Origin: Sycon ciliatum
Lineage: Eukaryota; Porifera; Calcarea; Leucosolenida; Sycettidae
Reading direction: 5' to 3'
NCBI RefSeq assembly: GCF_964019385.1
Contig: NC_088646.1
Location: 2,812,013-2,876,012 of the forward strand
DNA: 64,000 nucleotides
A program made the translations under genes and the position numbers. Below the pieces are notes generated by a model. The model saw only the letters and a program-made list of their open reading frames with translations. It was not told where the DNA came from and did no database searches. Shown here piece after piece: positions 45,295-56,892 of this stretch (positions are counted from its first letter, which is position 1; each line of letters begins with the position of its first letter).

Positions 45295-48200
45295 TTAGTC
45301 TTCTGGTAATTCCTGTAGCCTGTTCTCCATGCGGTCAAGTTCTCTTTCTAAATCTTGCAACCTGTGAAAGGTCCTGTGAGCAGAAAAATAGGACAAAAAT
45401 AAGCACACTATGAGTTTCAGTGGCGTTCGATGGTCAATCACAGTTTGAGGAGAGCAGCATCCCTCGACACTGCCTCCACGTACTGCCTGCCTACTGAATA
45501 CAGGTCCAGCAATCTCCACTGGGGGTGCCAGTTTAGTCAAAACTGAATATCTGATAATGCACATTTACGAAATTTAGGGGGTTCCATGGAACCCCTGGAA
45601 CCAGGGGCGGATCCAGGAGGGGTTCCGTGGAACCCCCTAAATGCGTGTCCCATGTACATGTATCCGCTATTCAGTTTTGACTACACTGGAACCCCTGTAG
45701 AGATCGCTGGATCCACCGCTGGGAACCCCTCCTGGATCCACCGCTGGGAACCCCTCCGCTGGGAACCCCTCCTGGATCCACCGCTGGGAACCCCTCCTGG
45801 ATCCACCGCTGGGAACCCCTCCTGGATCCACCGCTGGGAACCCCTCCTGGATCCACCGCTGGGAACCCCTCCTGGATCCACCGCTGGGAACCCCTCCTGG
45901 ATCCACCGCTGGGAACCCCACCTGGATCCACCGCTGGGAACCCCTCCTGGATCCACCGCTGGGAACCCCTCCTGGATCCACCGCTGGGAACCCCTCCTGG
46001 ATCCACCGCTGGGAACCCCTCCTGGATCCACCGCTGGGAACCCCACCTGGATCCACCGCTGGGAACCCCTCCTGGATACGCCCCTACTACTGTTAACACT
46101 CAGTCAACCGAAATCTTTCTCACGGGCCGGCATCTTCATGGACTGGAGGTACGGGGGGGGGGGGGGGCAGAACTGTGGGAACGTCAGTCTACATTGTAAT
46201 ATTGTGGATCTGGACTGTTTTATTTCCCCCACTTCTGCTCCAAAATTGACTCACTCCTGATAAGAGCTGCAGGTGGGAAGTCACGGCCAGTGAAAGACTC
46301 CAATTGGGTGAGGCTGCTGATCTACCTATGAAGGAAAGAATTTGCTCAAGGAGGTGTGTGGAGGTGGTAGTAGTCAGGGTTTGGGATATGAAGGAGGTTT
46401 CCGGAAATTGTTTGACAAAGTCAAATCCCTGGAAATGTGCATTTGTGCCGCGTGAACGGCAGCGGCAAAGAAAAACGAGTACTGTAAAACGGGAAAGTCT
46501 AACGAGTCACAAAGTCTAAAACGTTTTAACGACCATTTTTTCGTTATTTGAAGAAACGTTATCGCGAATCCGGTTTGACATGTCTGAGTATGCATACAGA
46601 TGGGTGGCCAGGTAGCCATCATTAAACTTTCTGCACGTTATCATGCGAAAATTACAAAAATGTTAAACGTTTAACTTTTGGTCGTTAAACTTTCCGGTTT
46701 TACAGTATTGAAATAATAGCCCGCCGAAGTCCTATAATGGCTACCTACCCTGATGAGTTGAGACTGTGTTCAAAGGAGCTGTCGAGACTCCGGCATCGTG
46801 ACAGCCTTCCTTTAGCGGAACTGGTCCCGCCATCGTCACCATCATCTCCTGATAGCTCTCCGAATGCATCATCACTGTCCAGTTCCAAACCGTCATGATC
46901 TGTGCCTGAGAGACTTAGTAGCATGGTTATCAGTTGATCTGTGTCATCATCCAGTGATGATCGCACTGGCAGTTCAATTGCAGGCAAGTCCTCATCCGAG
47001 GCGCTATGCCTCAGTGACCTGGCAGTGCTTTCTGTATCCCGGTCCAGCAATTCCAGGTTTGTGTCAATGCCGACGTTCTCTTCATATACCGTGTGCTGTG
47101 GTGCATCCTGCTCGGGTAATGCTGAAGCTAGACCATGATGGCCTTTGTCCACCTGTTGCTGCTGCTGTTGCTGCTGCTGCAGATGGCGATCATGAGAATG
47201 TTGGGAATCAACAGTAAGCTTGTCCTCTGTCCCTGTTTTTCTATCAAATTCTTTATCGGTCTTCAGCGCAGTGGCTACAGGCTTTGCTGGTTGGTCTTGC
47301 TCATCGTGCAAAGAATCACACGTGGCTTCTGACATGGCCTCTAGCTTTTGTGCAGCCCGTTGATTTATTCGGCTTGCGGTCACAGCGGGTAGACTTCCCA
47401 CGGACTTGCTACGACTTCGAACCGGTGGCTTTGGCGGGGGTGCTGGTCTTTTTGCTGTCTGTGGTTTCGCCGGTGACACTGGCAATGGTTGCAAAGCTGC
47501 TCCACTCACTGCCGAACTTGCTGCATTGCTCGGTGAAGAAACTGCTGTTTTTGACTGAATCGTTGGTTTCGCTGAAGGCTTGGGCTTTGCAGGAGCAGGT
47601 GGTTTGACTGGGTTTGCTTTGCCACTTGACTTCGGCCTCACGGCAGGCCTAGCCGACTCTCCAGCAGAATACCTGCGTCCTGCAGGTCTTGTCACGGGTG
47701 GGACTGGCACACTCTCTGTCGGTTTCGGTGTATTCCTAGTGCCAAACAGTTCCTGTGCTGCCTTGAATCTGCCCATCATGTCGGCAACAAGAACAGTGTC
47801 TTCTTCTTCCCCGGCATCACCATTGTTAACGGAACCTTGCTCCTGCGCCTCGTACTCATGCTTAGATGGTGTGGCCACGTCGCATTGCTTTGCAAAGTGA
47901 CGGACTGGTTTCTTGACACGAGTGATGGCGGCTGGTGGAAAAATGGGCATGGAGTGGCGTCGCCTCACAAGTGGCACTTCAACTGCTGCTGGTTCATTGT
48001 CGACACTTTGTGATGCCACATTGCTCTGGCTTTTAGTACTGGGAGTAATGAGTTGGTTAGTGCTGGTCAATTCATCGCTTTCCCCTGCTGTATGCTGCAC
48101 AGGCTGTGGATTTTGTAATACAATAGTCCCTTGATGCTTCTCTTGTTGTTCGTCGTGTTGTTGTTGCATTGGATCTTTCTGCTGCTGCTGTTGCTGCTGG

Positions 48201-51200
48201 CATTGTGGCAGAGGTTTACTATGCACATCAGCATTGCTGAGCACTTCTGTTGCTGATGCATCTCCATCAGTTGTCCGAAGCTCTGTCTGCTGGGGAGTTG
48301 GACTGGATTCATATTCCTCGTTAGGTCTGGCTGCAACCATGGTACCGGGGTCCAAGTGTCCATCCGCTGCATGTTTTCTTTCCGTTACATCATGTTTGGC
48401 ATCCATGATGCCAAGGCTGTTGCCTTCGAGGTTTTCACCAGCCATGGAATCTGTAGTGGAGTCTTGCATGTCAGCATCGGCACTGTCCTTGTCCTGGGGA
48501 AGGTCAATAGTATTGATAATGATATTATCGTTATCAGTCGCCAATACACTGCTGGGTGCTCCTCGCTCTTGCGTATTCACACCAGGCTTGACCAGATCTG
48601 GATCCAAGGCGGTAGTGTATAGTATTAGCTGGCTATCTACAACAGCATGACTGTCTTTGCTGCATGGTGATGGTTCCTCTGTGTCCAGACGGTGGTCTAC
48701 AGATATCACTTCATCCTTCTCTACCGTGCTTTTCCGCTGGATTTCTTCATTTGTCTGAGCAGAAAGTGCAGGTGATGGCTGCTGGGCGCTACATGCTACA
48801 CCAGCCATCAGTTCCTCTTTGAGGATACCCGCATTCGTCACTGAATTGCCAAGTTCTCGACTAGCGCAATCGGGTACAGTGTCATGTAGGATTGATTGTG
48901 CTTGCTGATGGGCACTCGGCACAGGTGCTGGCATCGTGATGGCTAGATCAGCATCAACAATACCGACATGTTTGCAAGCATTGCTGTCGTGCCTGGTCAC
49001 AAGCCCTGAGCAGCTCTGCTGTTCAGTATTGCACACCGCACTGCTGACTGCAACTTCGCTGTCCAGTGGAGTATTAATAGTAGGAGTAGTGCTTGTCCCG
49101 CTGGCTTGTTGAAAACTGAGCCATTCTGCCTGTGCATCACAGCCATGTGGACTGGGTGGCCTGAGGGGCAAAGAAGTGCTGGGTTGTTCTGGCAATGTGC
49201 TGTCGGAACTGAGAGATTCGGCCACGGTGGTGTGGTTCTCCACCTCACGAGTGTGCGAATCAGAGATGTCGTCACCGCCGGCAGGTTCCTGGAGCTTGGC
49301 ACTTGAGCTGGCACTATCTGTAGCTAAGCCGCTGTCAAGTACTACATCGCTCACAGGGTCTTTACAGGCTGCCATGTTGTTGCTACTTATGCCAACACTC
49401 TCACTTACTATCAGTGCAGGTGAAGGGTGTGATGGAGCATCACTTGAGTCTTGCATTTCTTCAGAAATAGTATTCACTGATTCGCCGCTTGTATTCATTC
49501 CTTGGGTTGTTCCGTGGCTTTCGGGGCTAGAACTGGCAAGCTGGGGCAGATGAGCGGGCGTGGAGGTAGAATTATCCCCTTCATCATGCTTCGCATCAGC
49601 TAATTCGTCATGCGGCGAGTCTAATGCTGGTGTTGATGCTGCCACCTCACTGCACATCACTAGCTCATCATGATACTCACTGATACTGGGTAAAGACTCC
49701 ACTGCTGAAACTTCTTCCAGCTGACTGTGTTCTCCGCTGTTGGCAAGCTGGTCAGTGACAGTGCTATTATGAAGTGTGTCAGATTCAGGTTCCTGCTTTT
49801 CCGTCTTCTCATCCATGTCACATGGCTGCTGGTTTAGGCCTACATCACTACATTCAGTGTATTCAGTGTACTGAGTGTGCGACGACGTGGTACTAGTGTC
49901 GTCACTGTGTTCAGCAGCAGAAGTCACCACCACACTACCATCTCCTGCTTGGTCTGGGCACTCATGCACCACTGCTGCTTCTGCCGCCGATGCTCTTGTT
50001 AGCTCTGCTGCTGTTGCTTCTGCCGCTGTTTCTGGCGCTGTTTCTGCTGCTGTTTCTGCCGCTGTTTCTGCCGCTGGTTCTGCTGCTGGTTCTGCCTCTG
50101 TTTCTGCCGCCGTTTCTGCTGCTGTTTCTGGCGCTGTTTCTGCTGCTGTTTCTGCCGCTGTTTCTGCTGCTGGTTCTGCCTCTGCTTCTGCTGCTGCTTC
50201 TGTCGGTGTTACCAATGCTGTTGTGTGTGCCCCTCCACTCTCCACTGCTGTTTTAGCTGCTGGTGTCCCTGTGCGATCCATTGTGGTTTCTGCTACTACC
50301 TCCGTGACCATTGCTTGATATGCGTCTACTGTACTGGAACCAAGTGCTGCACCAGTGATGTCAACAGGGATGTTATCAGGGGTGTTATCAGTGGGATTAG
50401 TAGCAACGTCAGGGATGATATCAGCAGAGATGCCAGGGGCGGTATCTGTGGTGATCTGTGCGTTGATGTCTACAGTGGTGTAAACAGCTAGGCCAATTTC
50501 ATTCGTGTCATGCTGTGACACTGCAAAATTAGTTGTGGTGGATTGGTACTGTTCTTCAGACACATTATTGATAGTACCTAGGTGTGGTATACTAGGTACT
50601 TCACTGGGTACAGTGCTAGGTACAGTGCTAGGTACAGCCTGATTACTGGAGGTTGGGCTGACATGCTTTCCTGACTCCAGCTCACCACTCTCCCCTGTCT
50701 TGACAGTAACTGCCTCGGCTGCGGCATCTATCATTGCGGGCTTGACAGAGGTGGAATCGATGGTAACTTTCTGGCTGTGTGTAACCGCTGGTGTATTGTG
50801 TGCATCTCTATCTTGACCATATCCGTTGGCCTCTTGCTTCTGTTCGTCTGACTGGTGAGGGTGTGTGAGAGCTGCTGTATCAGCGGTTCCCTCCATTGTG
50901 TTACCTGGGTCCATGTCCTCCATAACATCACTGGATATCACCTGCTCTTCGGCACTAGTCTGCCTCGCATCATCCTGCTCCTCTTCAGCGTTTCGCTCAC
51001 TCGTCGAGTCTAGCCGAAGCTCCTCTGACAAAATTGCATGGTTGGTTAGCTGCACTGCTGCACTTGTGGAGTTGGTTAGCTCCATACCACACTCATCCTG
51101 CTGCTCCGTATTGCACTCATCGCCTTGCTCTTGTCCGCAAGAGTCAACGGAACAAGCAGGAACAGCAGTGATAACTATTGTAGGGGCATGTGCATACTCT

Positions 51201-52847
51201 ACGCCGTGCTTGTGTGAGGTATCAGAGGGTAGATTGAGTTGACACTCTGCACTATTGGTTACGGCGACATTCTTCAACTCTGATTCACTAGAATTCCTGA
51301 CATCTTGGCAGGTGTCTTCAGCTGCCATTCCCAACTCTACAGTGTGCTCAGCATCCGTACGAGCATGAGTAGTTTGTACATGCATACTGGCTTTGCTGTG
51401 TACATCACGTCCTGCTCCCATTGGTGCACTATCCTCTGCGTTGGGAGCTGTGACATGCACGTGATGTGTATGCCGGTCTCCACCAGAGGGTGGTGGTGTG
51501 TCTGGGTCTGCTCCTTGTGAGGCACCACTGCTCTCGATTGAAGCATCCTCTACGACGATGTTCAAATTTTCAGTACTTCTAGTTGTAGTCTCCTCAGCTA
51601 TGGTCAGTGCTGTAATGGTCAGTGCTGTAATGGTCGGAGGATCGTGCTCTGACTTTCTCATTCGCAAATGTGTCCACTGTGCGGGTGCATTGGCTGAGTT
51701 CTTGCCATCAGCAACCCTTGCCATCATGCCACCGATGCCTCCACGCAGGGAGCGATTCATCTGTGCCCGCAGCCGTGCACTGCGACGACTACCGCCGTTG
51801 CGCGTGAACATACCTGGGTGGTTTTGCATAGTACATACGTATCCACACACACATATGCACATACACACACACATACACACACACACACACACACATGCAC
51901 ACATACACGCACCAATACACATACACAAGAGGATACACATAGTGAGGTTCACGATACACACACCGCCCTCAGGAAACCGGCTGCCAGTGACAGGCGCGTC
52001 GGAACGAGTTTGGAAGTGGGGCGGCCATGGAAGGGGGGTCCGGGGGTCCTCCCCCGGGAAAAAAATTTCAAAAATTAAAGCCAATTGCAAGCATTTCCGG
52101 GCACTTGGTGCCATTTCAGTGTACGGTAACTACAATGAAAGACTTTTTGATTCTGCAAAAAAACAAGAAGATGCTACGATCGGGGACAAACATTACCCTC
52201 CCCGGGGAAAAAAATTCAAAAATTGAAGCCAATTGCAAGCATTCCCAGGCATTTGGTGCCATTTCAGTGTAGATCTACATGGACTTTTGATTCTGCAACA
52301 AACCACGATCGGGGACAAGGATTTGCCACGTTTGCGCTGAGATCATCGCGCTTTGTTGCAGTGTGCTAAAAAAAAAAAAAAAAAAAAAAAAAAACGGCCG
52401 AAAAAGTGGGGCGGCCATGGCCGCCCCGGCCGGTGCGGTTCCGACGCCCTTGAGTGAAGAATGCTGAAGAGTTCTCTTGGTGGGGACAGTGACGAACGGT
52501 CGAAGACTGCTGTTCATTTCATGGAAAATTCCAGATATCTGCCAGGGTGCAGCAGGCAAACGATAAAAATAGCTCTATCAGACTCGGCCATAAAGTCTCC
52601 ATGCTGGTCTTCACAATGGCAAGTAGCAAGTGAAAGATGGGAGAGTGTTGCACAGACTGTAGTCTTACCAATTGGGAGGTTGTCATCCTCATCCTCATTT
52701 TCGCCATCACTGCCACGGACTCCATCAGCTGGACCAGACACCACAGCATCGGGAGGGAGAAGCATGAAGTCTGGTTTGGCCAGCGGCTGTGAGCGGGCCT
52801 TGCTAAGTCCATGGCCATTCTGCAGGTGCTTCTCCCCTCTAGGCCGT
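45295..52847 (-). CDS. Unrecognised large protein, three 3' exons with matching phases
   Basis: Exons on the minus strand: 52847-52669, 51813-46749, 45361-45295 (stop). Donors CAATTG|GTAAGA and CATCAGG|GTAGGT and the acceptors join without phase error (LPI-G-MFTRNGG and LNSS-G-LQDLERE). The 5-kb exon codes for about 1,690 residues. It begins basic (RRSARLRAQMNRSLRGG). A long acidic Ser/Thr/Glu-rich body follows, with an AAETAAET-type tandem repeat and polyglutamine runs. Next is a Pro/Lys-rich, SH3-ligand-like part (KRPAPPPKPPVRSRSKSVGS), then an acidic end. The last exon is a short coiled coil (LQDLERELDRMENRLQELPE). I see no catalytic domain and do not recognise it. A disordered scaffold is a guess. 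Confidence 0.7.
45510..45700. repeat. Palindromic repeat around a hAT-like end
   Basis: The block TTTAGTCAAAACTGAATA (45531-45550) recurs complemented at 45669-45686. Around 45578-45597 and 45619-45640 lie paired GGGGTTCCATGGAACCCC-type palindromes. Together they form an imperfect hairpin beside the terminal inverted repeat at 45602. Confidence 0.6.
45602..46085. mobile_element. hAT-like MITE expanded into a 25-bp minisatellite
   Basis: The left end reads CAGGGGCGGATCCAGGAGGG and the right end CCCTCCTGGATACGCCCCTA, an inverted pair. CAGGGGCG-type ends resemble hAT elements. Between them (45705-46075) about 15 copies of CTGGATCCACCGCTGGGAAC+CCCTC (25 bp) repeat. The unit contains the same GGAACCCCTCCTGGATCC found at the element end, so the minisatellite grew out of the terminal repeat. 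Period 25 rotates frames, so all three minus-strand frames stay open. These frames are not genes. Confidence 0.75.
51838..51925. repeat. CA-rich microsatellite next to the 5-kb exon acceptor
   Basis: Imperfect CA/CACATA repeats. On the minus strand this is a UG-rich tract ending about 25 nt before the acceptor CACCCAG at 51814. Confidence 0.85.
51991..52452. mobile_element. MITE with CAGGCGCGTCGGAAC ends
   Basis: Left CAGGCGCGTCGGAAC and right GTTCCGACGCCCTTG are inverted partners. AGTGA flanks both sides (51986-51990 and 52453-52457). Inside, a block of about 130 bp is duplicated (CCCGGGAAAAAAATTTCAAA, GCCAATTGCAAGCATT, TTTGGTGCCATTTCAGTGTA). A pure A run lies at 52370-52394 and GGGGCGGCCATGG occurs near both ends. 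No coding capacity. It sits in the intron just upstream of the 5-kb exon. Confidence 0.7.
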
Positions 52848-53380
52848 CTGCACAGCAGCACAGGGAAATCACAGCACACAGGGACATCATCGCACAGTGA
52901 AATCACAGTATTGGACACCGGGCAGAACTTGTATAGGAGCATTACAGAGCGACAACTTAAACGTGCAGTAGTATACACCCCTTCCATGTTGCAACATCCG
53001 TTATATGTTCACTCGGTGAAATCCTTTCAGAGGCAATCTGGTACTTTGTACGATTGAATTCCTTCAATAGCACCAACTTTGGGTCGCAAATACGTTGAGT
53101 CCCATGTATGCAGCGATTGAATCTTCTCAATAGGTCAGTGTGTTTTGAAAGGCCAGATCCCGGACATCACTACAGTGCCGTTACTTCCACGAATCAAGCA
53201 GGGCGGCGCTCAAGTTCATAGCCTCGAGTTGTTTTTTACTTGGGTTGTGCGGAGCCCAGCACATTCTATTCGTGGGAGAAATGTTCACGAGCCAGCACTG
53301 TCACAGTTTATGACGCACAGCATCAGCTTTGTTGGAAGACACTTGACCATACCGTGTACAGTCTCTGTATAGAGAGTCAC

Positions 53381-53591
53381 CAAAGGATCCAAGATGAAAT
53401 CTAAATTCAAGTGCAGTCTTCAGGGACCCCGGTGTTCCACTACAAGGATTGAGAGAGCTGGGCGGCGAAAGAGCCCCATGAACTGTGCTGGTGAACTTGA
53501 AAGTTTGAACTCCATTCACATCCCGCAATGCGCCCTGTCGCAGTGAAGAGTCCTGGACATTAAACACCGACTCAATGGAACTCAGCGTTCC
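53381..53591 (-). CDS. Single exon of an unrecognised minus-strand gene
   Basis: Acceptor ACTTGCAG|GGAACG and donor TCCTTTG|GTGACT bound an open 211-nt exon. It codes for GTLSSIESVFNVQDSSLRQG and, further on, TFKFTSTVHGALSPP and LKTALEFRFHLGSFG. The codon pattern looks like conserved coding sequence, but I cannot name the domain. Its end phase (1) does not match the start phase of the exon at 52847, so at least one exon between them is missing from this reading. Confidence 0.6.
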
Positions 53592-53699
53592 CTGCAAGTA
53601 TACCCCTCTGAAGAGTCAAAACGGTGTGCTGGTGACCCAACAAGCCTGCATTGCAAGGAACAATTAGAAGTATGTGTGGACAAGACCTATAACAACTTC

Positions 53700-53835
53700 T
53701 TTTAAACAAATACATGTATATAACTGTGATTCTGAGAGTGTAGTCTGGCTCGATCCGACTTTGTGCAGAACTTCACAGGAAGTGTAGGTATAATAACCCA
53801 CACGGCTCTCGCGCCCATCATTAGATGTGCCAGTA
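53700..53835 (-). CDS. Exon next to the retroelement insertion (3' end uncertain)
   Basis: The acceptor CTCTGCTTAG|T lies at 53836. The exon starts in the phase left by the exon at 61247-61175 and codes for TGTSNDGRESRVGYYTYTSC and onward. A convincing donor was not found, so the left boundary is approximate. The polypyrimidine tract of the acceptor is all that remains between the exon and the retroelement edge at 53858. Confidence 0.45.
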
Positions 53836-53857
53836 CTAAGCAGAGGGGAAACAATAT

Positions 53858-54020
53858 ATGTCACTTCTCTGCGGTTGACGTCACAGTATAAGAATTAGCA
53901 GAGAAGTAGTGTTCTCTGTCCACCCGGGAACGGGTACGAGGGAGCACGGTGTGGGATAAAAGGAGGTGACGAGTGCAGGGTCGGCCTCTTTTGTCTTTGT
54001 GCGGAGAGTTGAGTGAGAGT
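53858..54020 (+). repeat. Split direct repeat A1
   Basis: 163 bp starting ATGTCACTTCTCTGCGG and ending GTTGAGTGAGAGT. It matches 58812-58974 throughout. It contains GGGATAAAAGG, a TATA-like sequence, about 95 bp before the gag ATG, so it probably carries the promoter. Confidence 0.95.
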
Positions 54021-54061
54021 TTGTGAATTATTTAATTTGAAAGTTTTATTTTGTGAAAAGA

Positions 54062-54892
54062 ATGTCGAGAAGTGTGTCGCCGAGTGGTAGTGGTAGTGAG
54101 AGTGAAGGGTATGTTGAGGAGAGTAGGAGGATGAGAGAGATGGCTGCGAGATTGGAGACGTTGGAGAGGAAGTTGGAGAAGTCTAGTCGTAAGAGGAAAA
54201 GAGAGGATAGGAGTGACAGTGAGAGTGAGAGTGAGTCAGAGAGGAGCAGGAGAAGTGGCAGGAGTAGAAGTAGCAAGAGGGGAAACAGCAAGAAGAGCAA
54301 GAGGAGCAAGGAAAGTAAGCAGGTGAAGAGGGAGAGACAGGACGAGAGGATGGCGGCGGCAAGAAAGAGAAGTTGGAAGGCCAAGGCTCACGAGGAGCAG
54401 TTCTGCGTGATACGTAAGGCGTTGGAGCCTCTAGCCAAGGCAAGGCAGAAGGCGGAGCGTCGAGGCGAGAAGGACATCGCCAGAAACATAGAGGAAGGTG
54501 AGAGCGTCCTCCAGCGGCGAGTCAAGTTATTGCTGTTTGCGGACGCCGAAGGGTGGTCGGCCGCAAACATTTATGATGGTAAAATGGAGTGCGGGTCCGA
54601 TACGGACGATGAGCGGAGGATGAGGAGGGCCAGGGCGGAGGCCAAGGAGGGGAAGAGGAGCAGTGGCAAGCCCTTTCCAGGAGGCCGCCCAGCCGGGGTC
54701 GGGCTCGGAGCGGCTGCTCGAGCTCAGACCATGCCGGCCGCACCGAAGCCACCCGGATTCGGCGCCCCGTTCAAGGAGCTGGCCTGTTGGCGGTGCGGAG
54801 GGAAGGGGCACGTGCAGAGGGACTGCACGCAGCCTGCCCCAGGCCCAGCACCTGCCAGGTCATTCCCGATGCAACAGCAACAGCAGCCACGA
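54062..54892 (+). other. Ngaro/PAT-like Gag region
   Basis: A protein of about 277 residues: Ser/Arg/Glu-rich start with a predicted coiled coil (MREMAARLETLERKLEKSSR), a long RS/SE low-complexity stretch, a helical region, and a C-terminal zinc knuckle CWRCGGKGHVQRDC. It binds the element RNA and packages it. Confidence 0.8.
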
Positions 54893-54989
54893 TGAACAAG
54901 ATAAGTTTGATGTGCATGTTGATGATGATGATGAGGATGAGGATGATGAAAAGAGTGTTCAAACTTATTCAGATGTTGTGGTTGAAAGC

Positions 54990-56860
54990 GGATATGGTGC
55001 GGAAGGGGAAGGGGAAGGGGAAATCTGGGCAGAGGGTGAAACTGTGATGCATGGGAGATTGAAGCGGTGCATACCGTTTTGGAGGGAGATGGGGGCTTCA
55101 TCTTGGATTATTAGTATTTTGGAGGTCGGTTATGCGTTGCCGTTTGTAACAGACCCTCCGTCTGGTTTTTTAAGGAATCAGAAAAGCTGTTGGAAGCATG
55201 TACAATTTGTTGATGAGGCAGTGAAGGGGCTGGTAGACTGCGGGAGTGCGATGAAAGTAAACGAATCTGAGTTAAATTGTGTTAGCCCGCTGGGAGTGGT
55301 GGAAGGTGCTAGGAAGCTGAGACTGATTTTAGACTTGAGGCAAGTGAATGAATGTTTGGCAAAATTCAGGTTTAAATTGGATGATATCAGGATGGCAGTG
55401 AAGCTTTTTCAGAAAGACGACTTTGTTGTAACATTCGATTTGAAGAGTGGTTATCACCATGTTGATATGGCAAGGGACCATTGGAAATATTTGGGTTTCT
55501 CATGGGGAGGTGAATTTTATTGTTTCAAGTCATTGCCGTTTGGGCTCTCCACTGCTCCGTATCTTTTTAACAAACTGGTCCGTGTGATGGTTCGTTACTG
55601 GAGGGCTCAGGGCATTAAGTGCATGATGTTCTTTGACGATGGCTCTGCAGGAGCGGGCACTGTGGAAGAGACAGGGAGGGTAGCAGGTGTGCTCACGGAA
55701 ACGTTGGAAAGAGCGGGTTGGAAGATCAATGTGGAGAAATCGTGTCTTGTGCCTTCTCAGAAGCCTACCATTCTGGGTTTTGTGTTGGACCTGGTTCACG
55801 GGAGAGTAAGTGTGGCGGAGGCAAGAGTTCTGAGGTTTTTGGAGCATTTGAGGGTTTTGCATAGCAAGAGGAGACCGAATGCCAAAGAGTGTGCTAGGCT
55901 GGCTGGGTTCATCATTTCAATGTCTTTCGCCATTGGGCCAGTTGCAAGGTTGAGAACCAGGGCATTGTAGGACATGATTCTCAGGAGGAAAAGCTGGTTT
56001 CATAGACAGGAGTGGTCTGATGAGGCTTATGCAGAAGTGAGCTTCTGATGGTATTGTTTCAATGAGTTTCATGGAAGATTGGTTGTGGGTGATCCCAAGA
56101 TAACAGCAGTTGTAGACACGTGGTCAGATGCTAGCGATGTAGCCTGGGGAGGTTTTGCGGTGTCCTGCGGGGAAACGATTTCAAGAGGGAATTGGCCAGA
56201 AGAGGTGTTAGAGGCTCAGAAGAGTTCTACGTGGAGGGAATTGAGGGCTACCGAGTTGGTGCTGCAATCGGTGGTCCAAGAATTGGCAGGCAAGGAATGT
56301 AGGCGACGGAGGGATAATCAGGCGGCAGCTCGTATTCTGCAGGTGGGCAGCAAAGTTCCAGAACTGCAGGAGATTGCATGTCGGATTTTCAGGTTTTGCA
56401 GGCAAAATTGCATTCGACTTGTGCCAGAATGGGTTCCAAGGGAGGAGAATGTTCTGGCAGATTTTTTATCCAAGGTAGTGGATACTGATGACTGGAAATT
56501 GTCGTCTGAGGTATTCGACGAGATAGACGGTTTGTGGGGCCCGCACACTGTTGACTGCTTTGCCAGTGCAGAGTCGGCACAGTTGCCTCGTTTCTGCTCA
56601 CGTTGGTGGAATCCAGGATGTTTGGCCGTGGATGCTTTCACGATGTGCTGGGAAGGGGAGAACTTATGGTTGTGCCCCCCCCCATTTACCTTATTGGAGA
56701 CGTTATTAGCAGAATTTCAGTGATTGTCAGTCATGGGACATTGGTTGTCCCAAAATGGACATCTGCATGGTGGTGGCCATACTTATTCAAAGGTACTGAA
56801 AGCTCCACGTTGGTGAGGAGTTTTATTTTCCTGCCTAGAATATCAGGTCTGTTTGACAGT
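54990..56860 (+). other. Ngaro/PAT-like reverse transcriptase, RNase H and methyltransferase-like region (rounded)
   Basis: Reverse transcriptase blocks: NCVSPLGVVE, KLRLILDLRQVNECL, VTFDLKSGYHHVDM, FKSLPFGLSTAPYLF and MMFFDDGSAG. RNase H: TWSDASDVAWGGFAV, STWRELRATELVL and RRRDNQAAARILQ, then PREENVLADFLSK. Then GPHTVDCFASAESAQLPRFC with AVDAFTMCW and PPPFTLL, the start of the Dam-related methyltransferase-like domain described for DIRS-type elements. Confidence 0.85.
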
Positions 56861-56892
56861 GGCTCTTGCCAATGGAATTGGTTTGATGGGAA

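Noticed and set aside
45667-46099. Three overlapping repetitive frames (GFPAVDPGGVPSG type)
   Set aside because: The 25-bp minisatellite rotates through all frames, so all are open. It is an intronic MITE.
49875-50318. Plus-strand Ala/Ser/Val-rich and Leu-rich frames
   Set aside because: Antisense of the AAET tandem repeat in the 5-kb exon.
53050-53150. Candidate extra exon (IQSLHTWDSTYLRPKVGAI) between 53381 and 52847
   Set aside because: The peptide looks protein-like, but no donor/acceptor pair gives the phase needed to link its neighbours, so it is not listed as a feature.
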